64,000 nt of DNA from Laspinema olomoucense D3b (GTDB lineage: Bacteria; Cyanobacteriota; Cyanobacteriia; Cyanobacteriales; Laspinemataceae), in contig NZ_JAMXFA010000024.1 of assembly GCF_025370785.1 (NCBI RefSeq), positions 37,236 to 101,235 on the forward strand. Reading direction: 5' to 3'. Positions 27,541-35,931 of the stretch are shown one piece after another. The position numbers and the translations under genes are program-made. Position 1 is the stretch's first letter. Every line of letters starts with the position of its first letter. The notes beneath the pieces were generated by a model. That model saw only the letters and a program-made list of their open reading frames with translations, was not told the origin of the DNA and searched no databases.

Positions 27541-27819
27541 TTAAATCCCATTGTATTTGCGGTCAAAATTTTCAGTAGACATAAATAAAATTACAAAAAA
27601 TTCGATAACTGCAATTAGTCCCCAAATGATTAAATAGATAAAGATGGGGATAATCAGCCAGCCCAGGAATACGCATAAGATTAAAAAACCAAGGAGGTAG
27701 AGGATGCCTGGAACTATCTGACCTAAATAAAACTCATGAGCGCCTAAAAACCACAGAAAAAAACAAAGTAACAGAGCTACACCTTTACTTTTGGTTGAAT
27801 TTCGGTTAGTATTTTTCAT
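27541..27819 (-). CDS. TM2-domain membrane protein
   Basis: 92 residues. TM2 hallmark in LCFFLWFLGAHEFYLGQIVPGILYLLGF, then a very hydrophobic pair of segments (ILCVFLGWLIIPIFIYLIIWGLIAVIEFFVIL) and a short tail ENFDRKYNGI that parallels DQQFDAKFNGI in the second TM2 protein. First gene of a four-gene minus-strand set (TM2, small membrane protein, TM2-SHOCT, HhH protein). The two TM2 proteins look like diverged duplicates. Function unknown. Confidence 0.8.
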   Translation of the reverse strand: MKNTNRNSTKSKGVALLLCFFLWFLGAHEFYLGQIVPGILYLLGFLILCVFLGWLIIPIFIYLIIWGLIAVIEFFVILFMSTENFDRKYNGI

Positions 27820-28426
27820 GCTATTGGGTTAACAATTTGCCAATTAACTAGAGTGGGTTTTAGGGTGGGGGCAGGATGATATAACCCGACTAAATGATTT
27901 GAAACAAAGCCAGGGAGCCAGATGCTCTTCAAGTAGGCATAGCTGTTGATGTGCGGCACTCTAAGAGCTTCACATAAGAAGCCATGACTCCATTGATTTA
28001 GGACTGATATAGAGCGTTAATACAGTATTTGATAGATATTACAATCAATTTTGACCCCTATGGGTTGAATGGAACTTGAGGCTTTGTCTTTCCGATCTAT
28101 CTTAAAAGATAGCTTATTTTAGAATTAAAAGCTAGGATTTTTTATAAAAAAATAATTAAGAAAGTTGTGAAGTGCTTCGCGAGTAAAGGAGCGCAAAATC
28201 TAGGATATTTTGAAAGTTAGCTTAAGTCCTTTTCAGACACGAAAATAGGCTGGTTTAATCCTAAATTAACTGAGATGCAGCGAATTTATTTGATTTAAGC
28301 GATCGCCGATGAATAAAAATAGCCCACCCAACCTGGGAGATTTACTTCCATGCCTAGTCTTGGAGGATTTTTTCCTAAATGAAAGCGAGCAAGGTGTGAT
28401 GCTCTAACGGTACGTTTGGCAGCATG

Positions 28427-28480
28427 GCGCACAAGAGTAAGAGCAAGTGCTGCACAGCATTTGCTCTTACTTTTATGCGC
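28427..28480. repeat. 54-nt near-perfect palindrome
   Basis: Each half is 27 nt, centred between 28453 and 28454. The arms GCGCA and TGCGC close the base; along the stem only one C/A mismatch and two G.T wobbles appear. TTTTATCCCC follows on the plus strand. Could be a terminator, a small-RNA hairpin or a transposon-derived palindrome. Confidence 0.65.
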
Positions 28481-28736
28481 TTTTATCCCCTAATCTATAT
28501 TTACTTGCTTTAGGCGCTACCTAGGTTACCCGGCTTGGAACCCCTGCCAAATTCCTACCCGGGTTAATATATCAGTAAATTTTACCGTTAACTGGAAGGA
28601 TAAGGCACTAACTTGTCCTGCCCTATATTGAAAATAAGATTTTATTTTTCGCCTCTGCCTAATGTTAAATGCAGAAATTTGAGGGGCCACTCTTGAGCCA
28701 GACGATGAATAATGCTTTGTGGAATGGGGCGTTATT

Positions 28737-28760
28737 TTTACGGACAGCGATGTCCGTAAA
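28737..28760. repeat. perfect 10-bp hairpin with GCGA tetraloop
   Basis: TTTACGGACA (28737-28746), GCGA, TGTCCGTAAA (28751-28760). No gene lies within several hundred bases on either side. Confidence 0.55.
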
Positions 28761-29404
28761 GGCTAGATTTTCTGGAATGATTAGCTTAAATATAGCGAAT
28801 CTTGCAGGAATTTAACAAAAAAACCATGCTGGATGTTCTTGTAGTGCGAGCCTTCAACCCAAGCTATCTCTAGGTCCAAATGCTGCAAGAGGCACTATAC
28901 TACTCTATATCTCTGTCTAAAAATACGCCCGAGTTTTTATACGTTTTTAGGCAGTTGGTAACAAAAGTTGATAAAATTCCTGAGATTTAAGGCAAGAATA
29001 CTTTGCCGGTTATTCATAAATTGTTGGGCGAGAACGTTAAGAGATAAAAGTTATAAAAAAATATCTGCCATTAATTGCATGAAATTTGAAGGGAGCTACA
29101 ACACTTGATTTAAAATTAAACTAAAGCCTTGCTCATTTTCACAGAAAGCCGATCGCCTTCCCAAGCCTCCACTTCCCTAGCTGTAGTCCTACGGAGATGA
29201 ATCAGTCCCCACCCAGTCTAGCTGTAGTTAGCAGTCGTAACACCCCTCAATCGCGCAATCACTAGGACCCGCGACTTTTAGGTGGGACCATAAGCCAGAT
29301 GCAGTGGAATCGTGCGAGGCGATCGCTCACCAGCCCCCGACGCGATCGCCTCGCCCGGAAGGCCCACCCGCGATCGCCACCGCACCTTGCCCAGGCTCAT
29401 CCGG

Positions 29405-29449
29405 GCGATATTTTTCAAGTGTTCAAAATGAGAACTTGAAAAATATCGC
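29405..29449 (-). terminator. 16-bp inverted repeat downstream of the HlyD gene
   Basis: GCGATATTTTTCAAGT (29405-29420) is the exact reverse complement of 29434-29449, loop 13 nt, 49 nt beyond the stop of the minus-strand hlyD-like gene. No strong U-tract, so the terminator role is a guess. Confidence 0.45.
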
Positions 29450-29497
29450 TCAGACGGCAGGAGTTTTAGCGCCAACCGCCATCTTGTAGACAGGAAA

Positions 29498-31522
29498 TTA
29501 TTTCACCGTCTCAATGCTGCGAGTCTTATTCGTCATCCGGCTCAAGAAAATCTGGAGCACACTGCGTTTGCCAATTTTAATATTACCCTGCACTGCCATA
29601 CCGGACTGGAGACTCACTTGCAGTCCATTATCCAACAAGAACTTTTCACTATCTAAAATAATAGTTGCCGGGAATGCATAAAAGCGTCGGGTTTCATCAG
29701 GTGGCAACACATCAGAACCAATCGAGGTTAGCACACCCCGAACCGTACCATATTCCGTGGCCGGGAAAGCTTCGATACTAATCTCAACGGGGACCCCAGG
29801 CTGTCCGTCCTCTTGACTCTTCCGCAGGGCATCTAACACCATTGCAATATCTTGGTTTTGGATGTAAACCGATGCTTCAAGTTCATTATTCGGAACGATT
29901 TTTAATAGAGGTTCCGGGGATTGCGCCAGGGTGACATATCCGGGAGAATTGGGTTTTAAATCAAACACATACCCATCCACGGGAGCCTTGAGTTCTTGAT
30001 ACTGGAGTTCCAGATTAGCCTTGGCTAACTGTCCGTCAATTTGAGAAATCCGCTTGTCATTTTCCAGTTTTAAGCGGCTGAGTTGTCCATTGATATCAGA
30101 AATGCGTTTTTGATTTTCGGCAATGCGGGCTAACACATCGCGCTGGGAAATAGCGCGAGTATTTTGGACCTCTTGACGCGATCGCGACATCGCCACCTTC
30201 AGCCGTTCTTGTTCACTCAAGAGGCGATCGACCTCTCCTGATCGCGAAAGCAATTCATTTTGTAGGCGCAAAATTTCCCCCTCCCGGGCCGCAATCTCAT
30301 TTTCAGCCCCTAAAATTTCTGATTCCCGCGCCCCAATTTCATTTTGAAATCGCAAAAGTTCCTCTTCCCGTCGGGCAATCTCATCTTCACTTCGCAGCAC
30401 CTCAGCTTCCCGCGAGGAAATTTCATTTTGCTGGGTCAAAATTTGAGCTTCCTGGGCCGCGAGTTGTTGCTGACGACTCAACAATTCCGCTTCCCGATTA
30501 GACACTTCCGCTTGCGATCGCAAAATTTCTTGTTCCTGGCGCTCTTGTTGCAGCTCGGACAATGCCCCTTCTGCCACCACAGGTTGAATCCGGCCCATAA
30601 TACTTTGATTCACCGCGAGGCCCTGTTTTGCCGTTTCCAGTTGGGCTTGAGCCGTGGGGATTTGCCGACGGGCGGTTTCCAGTTGTTCCAGCGCCCTCGG
30701 TAATTGGCGACGGGCATTTTCTAACCGTTCCCGAGCCTTCGGGAGGTCTTGTTTGGCATTTTCCAGGCGTTGTTGGGAGGCCACATATTGCCGTCTAGCA
30801 TTCTCCAATTGAGCAATCACATTAGGCAATTGCCGCTGGGCGGTTTCTAATTGTCTGCGGGCAGTTTCTAATTGTCCCTGAGAGATGGCAATTTGACCTT
30901 GAGCCGTGGGAATTTGGTTATTCACCTGGTTGAGTTGTTTTTCCAACTCATCTACCCGCAAAGATACCGCTTGTTCCCGCGACTGAGATTCGTTTCGAGA
31001 AGCGATTAACAATTGCTCTTGGTTGAGGTCGAACTCCCCTCCATTGCTGGCGACAGCGGCCCCATTGAGCTGGGCTTGTAAAAATTGGGTTTCAGAAATT
31101 AAATTTGCTCGCAGTTTGGTCAGGTTTTCGAGTTCAGAACCCGCTTCTCCCACGGTATTACCACTGAGTGCTGCTGTAAAAAACTGGTTTTCTCGCATCA
31201 GGGCGTCTCGTTGTTGCTTGAGAGACTCCACATCAGCCTCTGGATTCGTCGCGTCCAAAGTCACCAAGAGTTGGCCTTTTTTTACCAACTGGCCGCCTTT
31301 AACGTGAATGTCCCGCACTACACCATTGGTTGGGGCTTTCACTTCAACTACCGCTCCCTGGGGTTCTAATTTACCCGTGGCAGCAATCGATTGATCAATT
31401 TGCGCCCAGGCCGCCCACCCGACTCCCGAAGCGGTCATACCCATAATCAACCAGATAAATACACTAGACCAAATCGGCGGGCGTTCTAAAATAACAGGTT
31501 GGTCGAAAACTGCTGATTTCAT
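29498..31522 (-). CDS. type I secretion membrane-fusion protein (HlyD family) with expanded coiled coil
   Basis: 674 residues, against ~450-480 usual for HlyD. One N-terminal transmembrane helix (~19-41, VFIWLIMGMTASGVGWAAW), lipoyl half-motifs VKAPTNGVVRDIHVKGG and ELKAPVDGYVFDLKPNSPG, then a C-terminal beta-barrel region ending in KIGKRSVLQIFLSR. Between the lipoyl halves is a huge coiled coil with two sets of 14-residue repeats: ~203-302 (QLETARRQLP type) and 343-433 (REAELL...QNEI type, six full copies). It should bridge the inner-membrane ABC exporter and a TolC-like outer channel. Third gene after ppiC and the ABC transporter, with a 179-bp spacer made mostly of G-rich repeats. Confidence 0.92.
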   Translation of the reverse strand: MKSAVFDQPVILERPPIWSSVFIWLIMGMTASGVGWAAWAQIDQSIAATGKLEPQGAVVEVKAPTNGVVRDIHVKGGQLVKKGQLLVTLDATNPEADVESLKQQRDALMRENQFFTAALSGNTVGEAGSELENLTKLRANLISETQFLQAQLNGAAVASNGGEFDLNQEQLLIASRNESQSREQAVSLRVDELEKQLNQVNNQIPTAQGQIAISQGQLETARRQLETAQRQLPNVIAQLENARRQYVASQQRLENAKQDLPKARERLENARRQLPRALEQLETARRQIPTAQAQLETAKQGLAVNQSIMGRIQPVVAEGALSELQQERQEQEILRSQAEVSNREAELLSRQQQLAAQEAQILTQQNEISSREAEVLRSEDEIARREEELLRFQNEIGARESEILGAENEIAAREGEILRLQNELLSRSGEVDRLLSEQERLKVAMSRSRQEVQNTRAISQRDVLARIAENQKRISDINGQLSRLKLENDKRISQIDGQLAKANLELQYQELKAPVDGYVFDLKPNSPGYVTLAQSPEPLLKIVPNNELEASVYIQNQDIAMVLDALRKSQEDGQPGVPVEISIEAFPATEYGTVRGVLTSIGSDVLPPDETRRFYAFPATIILDSEKFLLDNGLQVSLQSGMAVQGNIKIGKRSVLQIFLSRMTNKTRSIETVK
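30224..30916 (-). repeat. coding 42-bp repeats in the HlyD coiled coil
   Basis: Residues 343-426 are six consecutive 14-residue units beginning R/Q-E-x-E/Q and ending near N-E-I-x-x (30245-30496), plus a partial seventh. A second, more diverged 14-residue series covers residues ~203-302 (30617-30916), with RQLP and LE(N/T)AR/K recurring. Two heptads per unit keep the coiled coil in register while lengthening it. Confidence 0.75.
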
Positions 31523-31545
31523 GGTTTTTAGGTGCTAGGTTTTAG

Positions 31546-31668
31546 GAGGGATGGGGGATGGGGGATGGGGAGATGGGGAAGAGGGGGAAGAGGGGGAAGA
31601 GGGGGAGATGGGGAAGATGGGGAGATGGGGAAGATGGGGAAGATGGGGAAGATGGGGAGATGGGGGAT
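31546..31668. repeat. GATGGGGA-type G-rich microsatellite
   Basis: About 120 bp made of GATGGGG, GAAGATGGGG and GAAGAGGGG units on the plus strand, filling most of the spacer between the ABC transporter and hlyD-like genes. Many GGGG runs spaced by 3-4 nt could form G-quadruplexes on the template strand. Related CCCCATC tracts occur at 43725-43780, 44703-44727 and, in frame, 49141-49193. Confidence 0.8.
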
Positions 31669-31701
31669 TTGACCCTCATCTCTGAATTTTGCCCATTTCT
31701 C

Positions 31702-34700
31702 TTAGACTTGCGATTCCTGTTGTTGATACAGACAGTAGTAGAGACCTTTGAGGGCCATTAATTCATCGTGAGTGCCTTGTTCCACCACTGCGCCTTGGTC
31801 CATCATGAGGATGACATCGGCTTTTTTAACGGTAGTTAGACGGTGGGTGATGAAAAAGACCGTGCGACCCTTAAAGGCATCGGCGAGGTTTTCACAAACG
31901 AGGCGCTCGGAATTGTAGTCGAGGGCGCTGGTAGCTTCGTCCAAAATTAGCAGATGGGGATTTTGCAGGACAGTCCGGGCGATCGCAATCCGTTGGCGCT
32001 GACCCCCGGATAAGGAGGAACCCCGTTCTCCCACAACGGAGTTATATCCATTGGGCAGGGTCATAATAAACTCGTGGGCGACGCCAATTTTGGCCGCTTT
32101 AATAATCTCATCAGTGGCGGCATCTGGATTAGTCAAAGCGATATTCTCCTGCACCGTCCCATTAAACAGCAGGGTATCCTGGAGGACCACACCGATTTGA
32201 CTCCGTAGGGAATAAAGTTCCACCTTAGAAACATCATAGCCATCGAGCAAAATCCGACCCCCTGTCGGTTCATAAAGCCGTTGCAACAGCTTCATCAAGG
32301 TACTCTTACCGGAACCACTCTGCCCGACAATGCCGACAAACTGCCCTGGTTGAAACTCCAGATTGATGTTCGCCAATTGCAGAGATTTACTCTGGGGAAA
32401 GTGGAAGGAAACGTTTTCAAATCGGACAGCACCCTGTACCGCAGGCATGGGGATATTGTTGCGGTCCTGTTCATCGGCCTCGGGATGTGCCTCTAAGATA
32501 TCCCGCAGACGTTCAACAGACATGGCGGTTTCTTGGAAGGTTTGCCAGACTTGCACGAAGCGCAGCAGGGACCCGGTGACGTTGGAGGCGATGATCCGGA
32601 AGGCGATCAACTGACCCAAGGACATCTGAGGAGGGTCACTCAGAACTAAATGAGCACCCACCCACAGGAGGGCGAGTCCCGATCCTTTATTTAATAAGGT
32701 ACTGATGGAACTGGCGGTGGTGGAGGTGACGACGGTTTTAAACCCGGCGCTGATATAGCGAGCATAGCGCTCGTACCAACTCCACCGGGAGGTGAGTTCG
32801 ATGTTTTGGGCCTTCACGGTTTGAATACCGGAGAGGACCTCCACGAGATAGGACTGGGTATCCGCGTAACGCTCGGCTCGTTTGCGTAACAAGCGTTCGA
32901 CAATGGGCGAGACCCCGGCGATTAGCAGGGCCATCAGGGGGACGACAGCCAAAGCGACGGCGGTCATCAACAGGCTGTAGGAGAGCATGACGGCGATATA
33001 AATCACCGAAAATACGGCATCGAGAACGACGGTGAGGGCGGTTCCGGTGAGGAATTGGCGAATTTTTTCCAGTTCGCTCACCCGTCCGGCGAGTTCACCG
33101 ACACGCCGTTGATCGAAGTAACCCAGGGGTAGTCGCAGCAGGTGGTCGATCACCTGGGACCCGAGGTTCAAGTCAATGCGGTTGGTGGTGTCTGCGAATA
33201 AATAGGTGCGTAACCAGGTGAGCGCCCCTTCAAACAGGGCGACTAAAACCATCAATATACCCAGGATATCCAGGGTTTCTAGGCTTCTTTGCCCGATGAC
33301 TTTATCGATAATCACCTGAGTGATCAGGGGGTTGGCTAACCCAAAGAGTTGAATGAAGAAGGAGGCGAGGAAGACTTGGACTAAGACACTTTTATATTTG
33401 CCGAGTTCGGGAACGAACCACCAGAAGTTAAAGGTGTCTTGTTTGTCTTCTGCGGGAGGGACGAGGAGGAGGACCTGTTCGGTGCCTTCTTTGCCTTCTT
33501 CGGTGGGGGTGACGAGTTGCCACTCCTGGATAAATTTTTGGGGTTTGCGGCGAATGAGCCCTTTGGAGGGGACTGCGGCAACGATTTCGCGATCGCTGAC
33601 GCTGAATAAGAGGGCGAAGCTATTTTCCCACCGAATCATCGCCGGTGCTTTGAGCCGGGAGATGACTTCTACCGGGACGGTGACCAACTGCCCGTTAAAT
33701 CCCATCATGGCAGCAACAGACCCACAGGATTGTAGGGTCAGTTTGCCGTGGGAGTTATATTGATTTTCCAAGACGCGCTGAACGACGTCACGGCGCACCC
33801 GAATCTGATATTGTTTCCCCAACATTTGAAAACAGGCCAAAGACCCCTGAATAGGGCCTCTTCCTCGGATGAAGGGATATTTAACTTTACCGGGTGGGGT
33901 GTTCTCTTCGGCTTCAATCTCCGGGGGGCGATCGGGGGCGTAGGGAATGGGATCGACTACGGTCGGGGTGACGGTCGGCGTGGGGGCGATCGCGCTATGG
34001 GAATCAGCGATCGCACCCCCATTGTTTTCGGGGGTTACCGCAGTTCCTGCCAAATCAAACAGGGGTAAGCCCACCACTCGGGCCCCATCGGGACAAGGGA
34101 GTTTCCCAATGGTGTTGGCATCCACAATTAGGCGGCTGCCTCTGTTAAATTCGCCGATGGTTCCGCTACTGAGAAACCAGAGGCGATCGCGATCAAGTGC
34201 GGTCAGATTAGCTTTCCCTTTTGGGATGTTAAGGACGACTGCCTGGGGATGGAGTTGCAGGGTCAAGTCTTTGGCATTGGTGGTCGCATCGGCTCGGCGC
34301 TGAAGTTCCCCGGAGAGGACCTCAAACACCTCATTTAAGGCGGCCTGTTGATCAAAAGCTTCTCGGAAGACCTTTTCGGATTTCACCTGCTCTAAGAAGG
34401 TACTAGCCCGGATGCAGACACAGATCACTTCCCGTGAGGCGATCGCACTGTCTACCGCCACCCCCCGCAGCAAGCTACCCCACCCGAGAATTTCTCCCGG
34501 ACCGGCTAACCGCAAACTCACCATGCTTTGGCTGCGTTCATCACGGGCCAATTCCCGCACCTGGCCCTCGTAAATCACCGCCACTTGAGTCGGCATTTTG
34601 CCCAGCTCAAAAATCGGTTGACCCGTCCGATACCGCAACAGTTCGCAATGGGTGGCCAGATTTTCCAAAGCCCGATCGCTCAGGCGATCAAAAGGGGCCG

Positions 34701-34749
34701 TTTTCTTTAAAAATTCTGAAATTTGAGAGAGATCGATCGTTGATGTCAT
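31702..34749 (-). CDS. type I secretion ABC transporter: cNMP-like + degenerate C39 + ABC exporter
   Basis: 1015 residues. N-terminal cyclic-nucleotide-binding-like fold (~10-140; GEILGWGSLL), a second degenerate linker domain, a C39 peptidase-like domain (~290-430), transmembrane exporter (~455-735) and ATPase (~775-1010: Walker A GQSGSGKST, signature LSGGQRQR, Walker B LLILDEATSALD). In the C39 domain the catalytic Cys position reads Gln301 (GPIQGSLACFQML) and the His region reads RWENSFALLF, so proteolysis is unlikely and the domain probably just docks cargo, as in RTX exporters such as HlyB. The phosphate-cassette Arg of CRP-type domains is also missing (VDSAI), so cAMP binding is doubtful. 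Starts 18 bp after ppiC. Confidence 0.92.
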   Translation of the reverse strand: MTSTIDLSQISEFLKKTAPFDRLSDRALENLATHCELLRYRTGQPIFELGKMPTQVAVIYEGQVRELARDERSQSMVSLRLAGPGEILGWGSLLRGVAVDSAIASREVICVCIRASTFLEQVKSEKVFREAFDQQAALNEVFEVLSGELQRRADATTNAKDLTLQLHPQAVVLNIPKGKANLTALDRDRLWFLSSGTIGEFNRGSRLIVDANTIGKLPCPDGARVVGLPLFDLAGTAVTPENNGGAIADSHSAIAPTPTVTPTVVDPIPYAPDRPPEIEAEENTPPGKVKYPFIRGRGPIQGSLACFQMLGKQYQIRVRRDVVQRVLENQYNSHGKLTLQSCGSVAAMMGFNGQLVTVPVEVISRLKAPAMIRWENSFALLFSVSDREIVAAVPSKGLIRRKPQKFIQEWQLVTPTEEGKEGTEQVLLLVPPAEDKQDTFNFWWFVPELGKYKSVLVQVFLASFFIQLFGLANPLITQVIIDKVIGQRSLETLDILGILMVLVALFEGALTWLRTYLFADTTNRIDLNLGSQVIDHLLRLPLGYFDQRRVGELAGRVSELEKIRQFLTGTALTVVLDAVFSVIYIAVMLSYSLLMTAVALAVVPLMALLIAGVSPIVERLLRKRAERYADTQSYLVEVLSGIQTVKAQNIELTSRWSWYERYARYISAGFKTVVTSTTASSISTLLNKGSGLALLWVGAHLVLSDPPQMSLGQLIAFRIIASNVTGSLLRFVQVWQTFQETAMSVERLRDILEAHPEADEQDRNNIPMPAVQGAVRFENVSFHFPQSKSLQLANINLEFQPGQFVGIVGQSGSGKSTLMKLLQRLYEPTGGRILLDGYDVSKVELYSLRSQIGVVLQDTLLFNGTVQENIALTNPDAATDEIIKAAKIGVAHEFIMTLPNGYNSVVGERGSSLSGGQRQRIAIARTVLQNPHLLILDEATSALDYNSERLVCENLADAFKGRTVFFITHRLTTVKKADVILMMDQGAVVEQGTHDELMALKGLYYCLYQQQESQV

Positions 34750-34767
34750 GATGAAACAAACCTGCGC

Positions 34768-35508
34768 CTAACCCGCGATAGACTGCAATGACCCGACTTT
34801 TTGCACCTGTTCTCGCCACCAATTTTCAAACATCTCGTCGATTAATTGCCGACGCATATTGTCATCCAGTTGGGCTGGAATAAATTTTTCTAATCGAATA
34901 ATCACGAACCATACGTCCAATTGTCGAGGCGGCCAGAGTTGCCCCGGTTGACTAATCGACAACAGTTTACCAATTAGGGGATGGGGTTGAGACACCGGAA
35001 CAGGTCCCAGCATTCCCCCAGTTCTGCTTTCTGGGCCTTTTGAGTATTCGGCAGCCGCATCTGCAAAGCTTTGTTCCCCTTCAGAAATCCGAAAATAGAT
35101 TTCTTGGGCTAGACCCGCATCCTGTGTCCGAATTAAGGAGTAAACCACTTTATCCAGGTCAGTTTTGCGGGTCATAAAATAACTTTGAACTTTTGGCCCC
35201 CAGGTTGTTGTCTTGAATTTTTCTATCAATATCTGTCGCACCACAGACTCCTGCATCTGTTCTTCGGTCATGCCTTGGCTTTTAAGCCACGCCTCCCGGA
35301 TTTCAGGGGAGGTTAGCTTTTGCTGCACTGCAAAGTCTTCAAGCGCTCTTAAGCGTTCTTCATCGCTTGCCGTGATATTTGCCTCGGCTATTCCTTGATC
35401 TAGGACGACACCCCGACAAAATTGCTGATCTAACTGATACCGCTTTAATAAGGCCGGTATGTCTTCTGCTTTAATCGTTATGTCGCCAACTTGGAAAAGG
35501 TCACTCAT
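34768..35508 (-). CDS. PpiC/parvulin-type peptidyl-prolyl isomerase of a type I secretion operon
   Basis: 246 residues from ATG 35508 (MSDLFQVGD); AGAGG lies ~8 nt upstream, while the frame also opens with a TTG at 35514. Helical chaperone-like N-half (~1-120, SurA_N-like), then a parvulin domain (~125-220) with DAAAEYSKGPESRTGGMLGPVP and QPGQLWPPRQLDVWFVIIRLEKF. There is no signal peptide, so it acts in the cytosol, perhaps keeping the export substrate unfolded. In many cyanobacteria a parvulin gene precedes the ABC and HlyD genes, as here (18-bp gap). Confidence 0.88.
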   Translation of the reverse strand: MSDLFQVGDITIKAEDIPALLKRYQLDQQFCRGVVLDQGIAEANITASDEERLRALEDFAVQQKLTSPEIREAWLKSQGMTEEQMQESVVRQILIEKFKTTTWGPKVQSYFMTRKTDLDKVVYSLIRTQDAGLAQEIYFRISEGEQSFADAAAEYSKGPESRTGGMLGPVPVSQPHPLIGKLLSISQPGQLWPPRQLDVWFVIIRLEKFIPAQLDDNMRRQLIDEMFENWWREQVQKVGSLQSIAG

Positions 35509-35931
35509 GTTCAACCTCTACAAGACCACAAATATAACCAATCCTAGTTGGCATTGCCAGCACTTTTTGTTTCCTGAATTGAGTTTTGGGTTGGGTTTCG
35601 GGCAATTGGGTGATGCTCTCCCATCATAAAGGGGCGGTCAAACTCGCTTGGATGCCACGATGGGATGGGTCGATATCGACTTACCCCTGGAGAAGGGATC
35701 AAGGCATCACAGATAAACTGAATCCGGCATATTCCATACATCGCTCATCCCATCGTTAAGCGTTGCTCCTGTTGTTGTCTGACCTTTCCCGATTGCCGTT
35801 GCTGCCCTGAAAAAAATTGACGGCTCTTTACTATCTTAGTAGATAGGCCGTTGAGTTCTCTCTACTACCGGGGACGCTAGTCAACCGGGATTGGTTTCTT
35901 TAAACAGGTTGCCCACCTTAACCGGGTCAGA
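35509..35931. other. spacer between ppiC and the 1592-residue gene
   Basis: 423 bp. A 65-codon minus-strand frame (35544-35741) has no family features or Shine-Dalgarno and is not called. CTATC-TTAGTA-GATAG (35831-35846) could form a small hairpin downstream of the giant gene. The ppiC promoter should be here. Confidence 0.5.

Larger units (their letters stand above)
27820..29497. other. 1.7-kb non-coding region with several strong hairpins
   Basis: No credible ORF on either strand; the ~60-codon frames at 29278-29489 lie over a GC-rich palindromic stretch and show no family features. Hairpins: CTATCTT-AA-AAGATAG (28097-28112), the 54-nt palindrome (28427-28480), TTTACGGACA-GCGA-TGTCCGTAAA (28737-28760) and a 16-bp repeat (29405-29449). 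Unusually long for a bacterial spacer; it may hold decayed mobile DNA or small RNAs. Confidence 0.6.

Noticed and set aside
29278..29489. Overlapping ~60-codon ORFs on both strands
   Set aside because: Both arise over the GC-rich, HIP1-rich stretch and 16-bp inverted repeat; no coding signature.
35544..35741. 65-codon minus-strand ORF before ppiC
   Set aside because: No motif, no ribosome site, and no continuity with neighbours.
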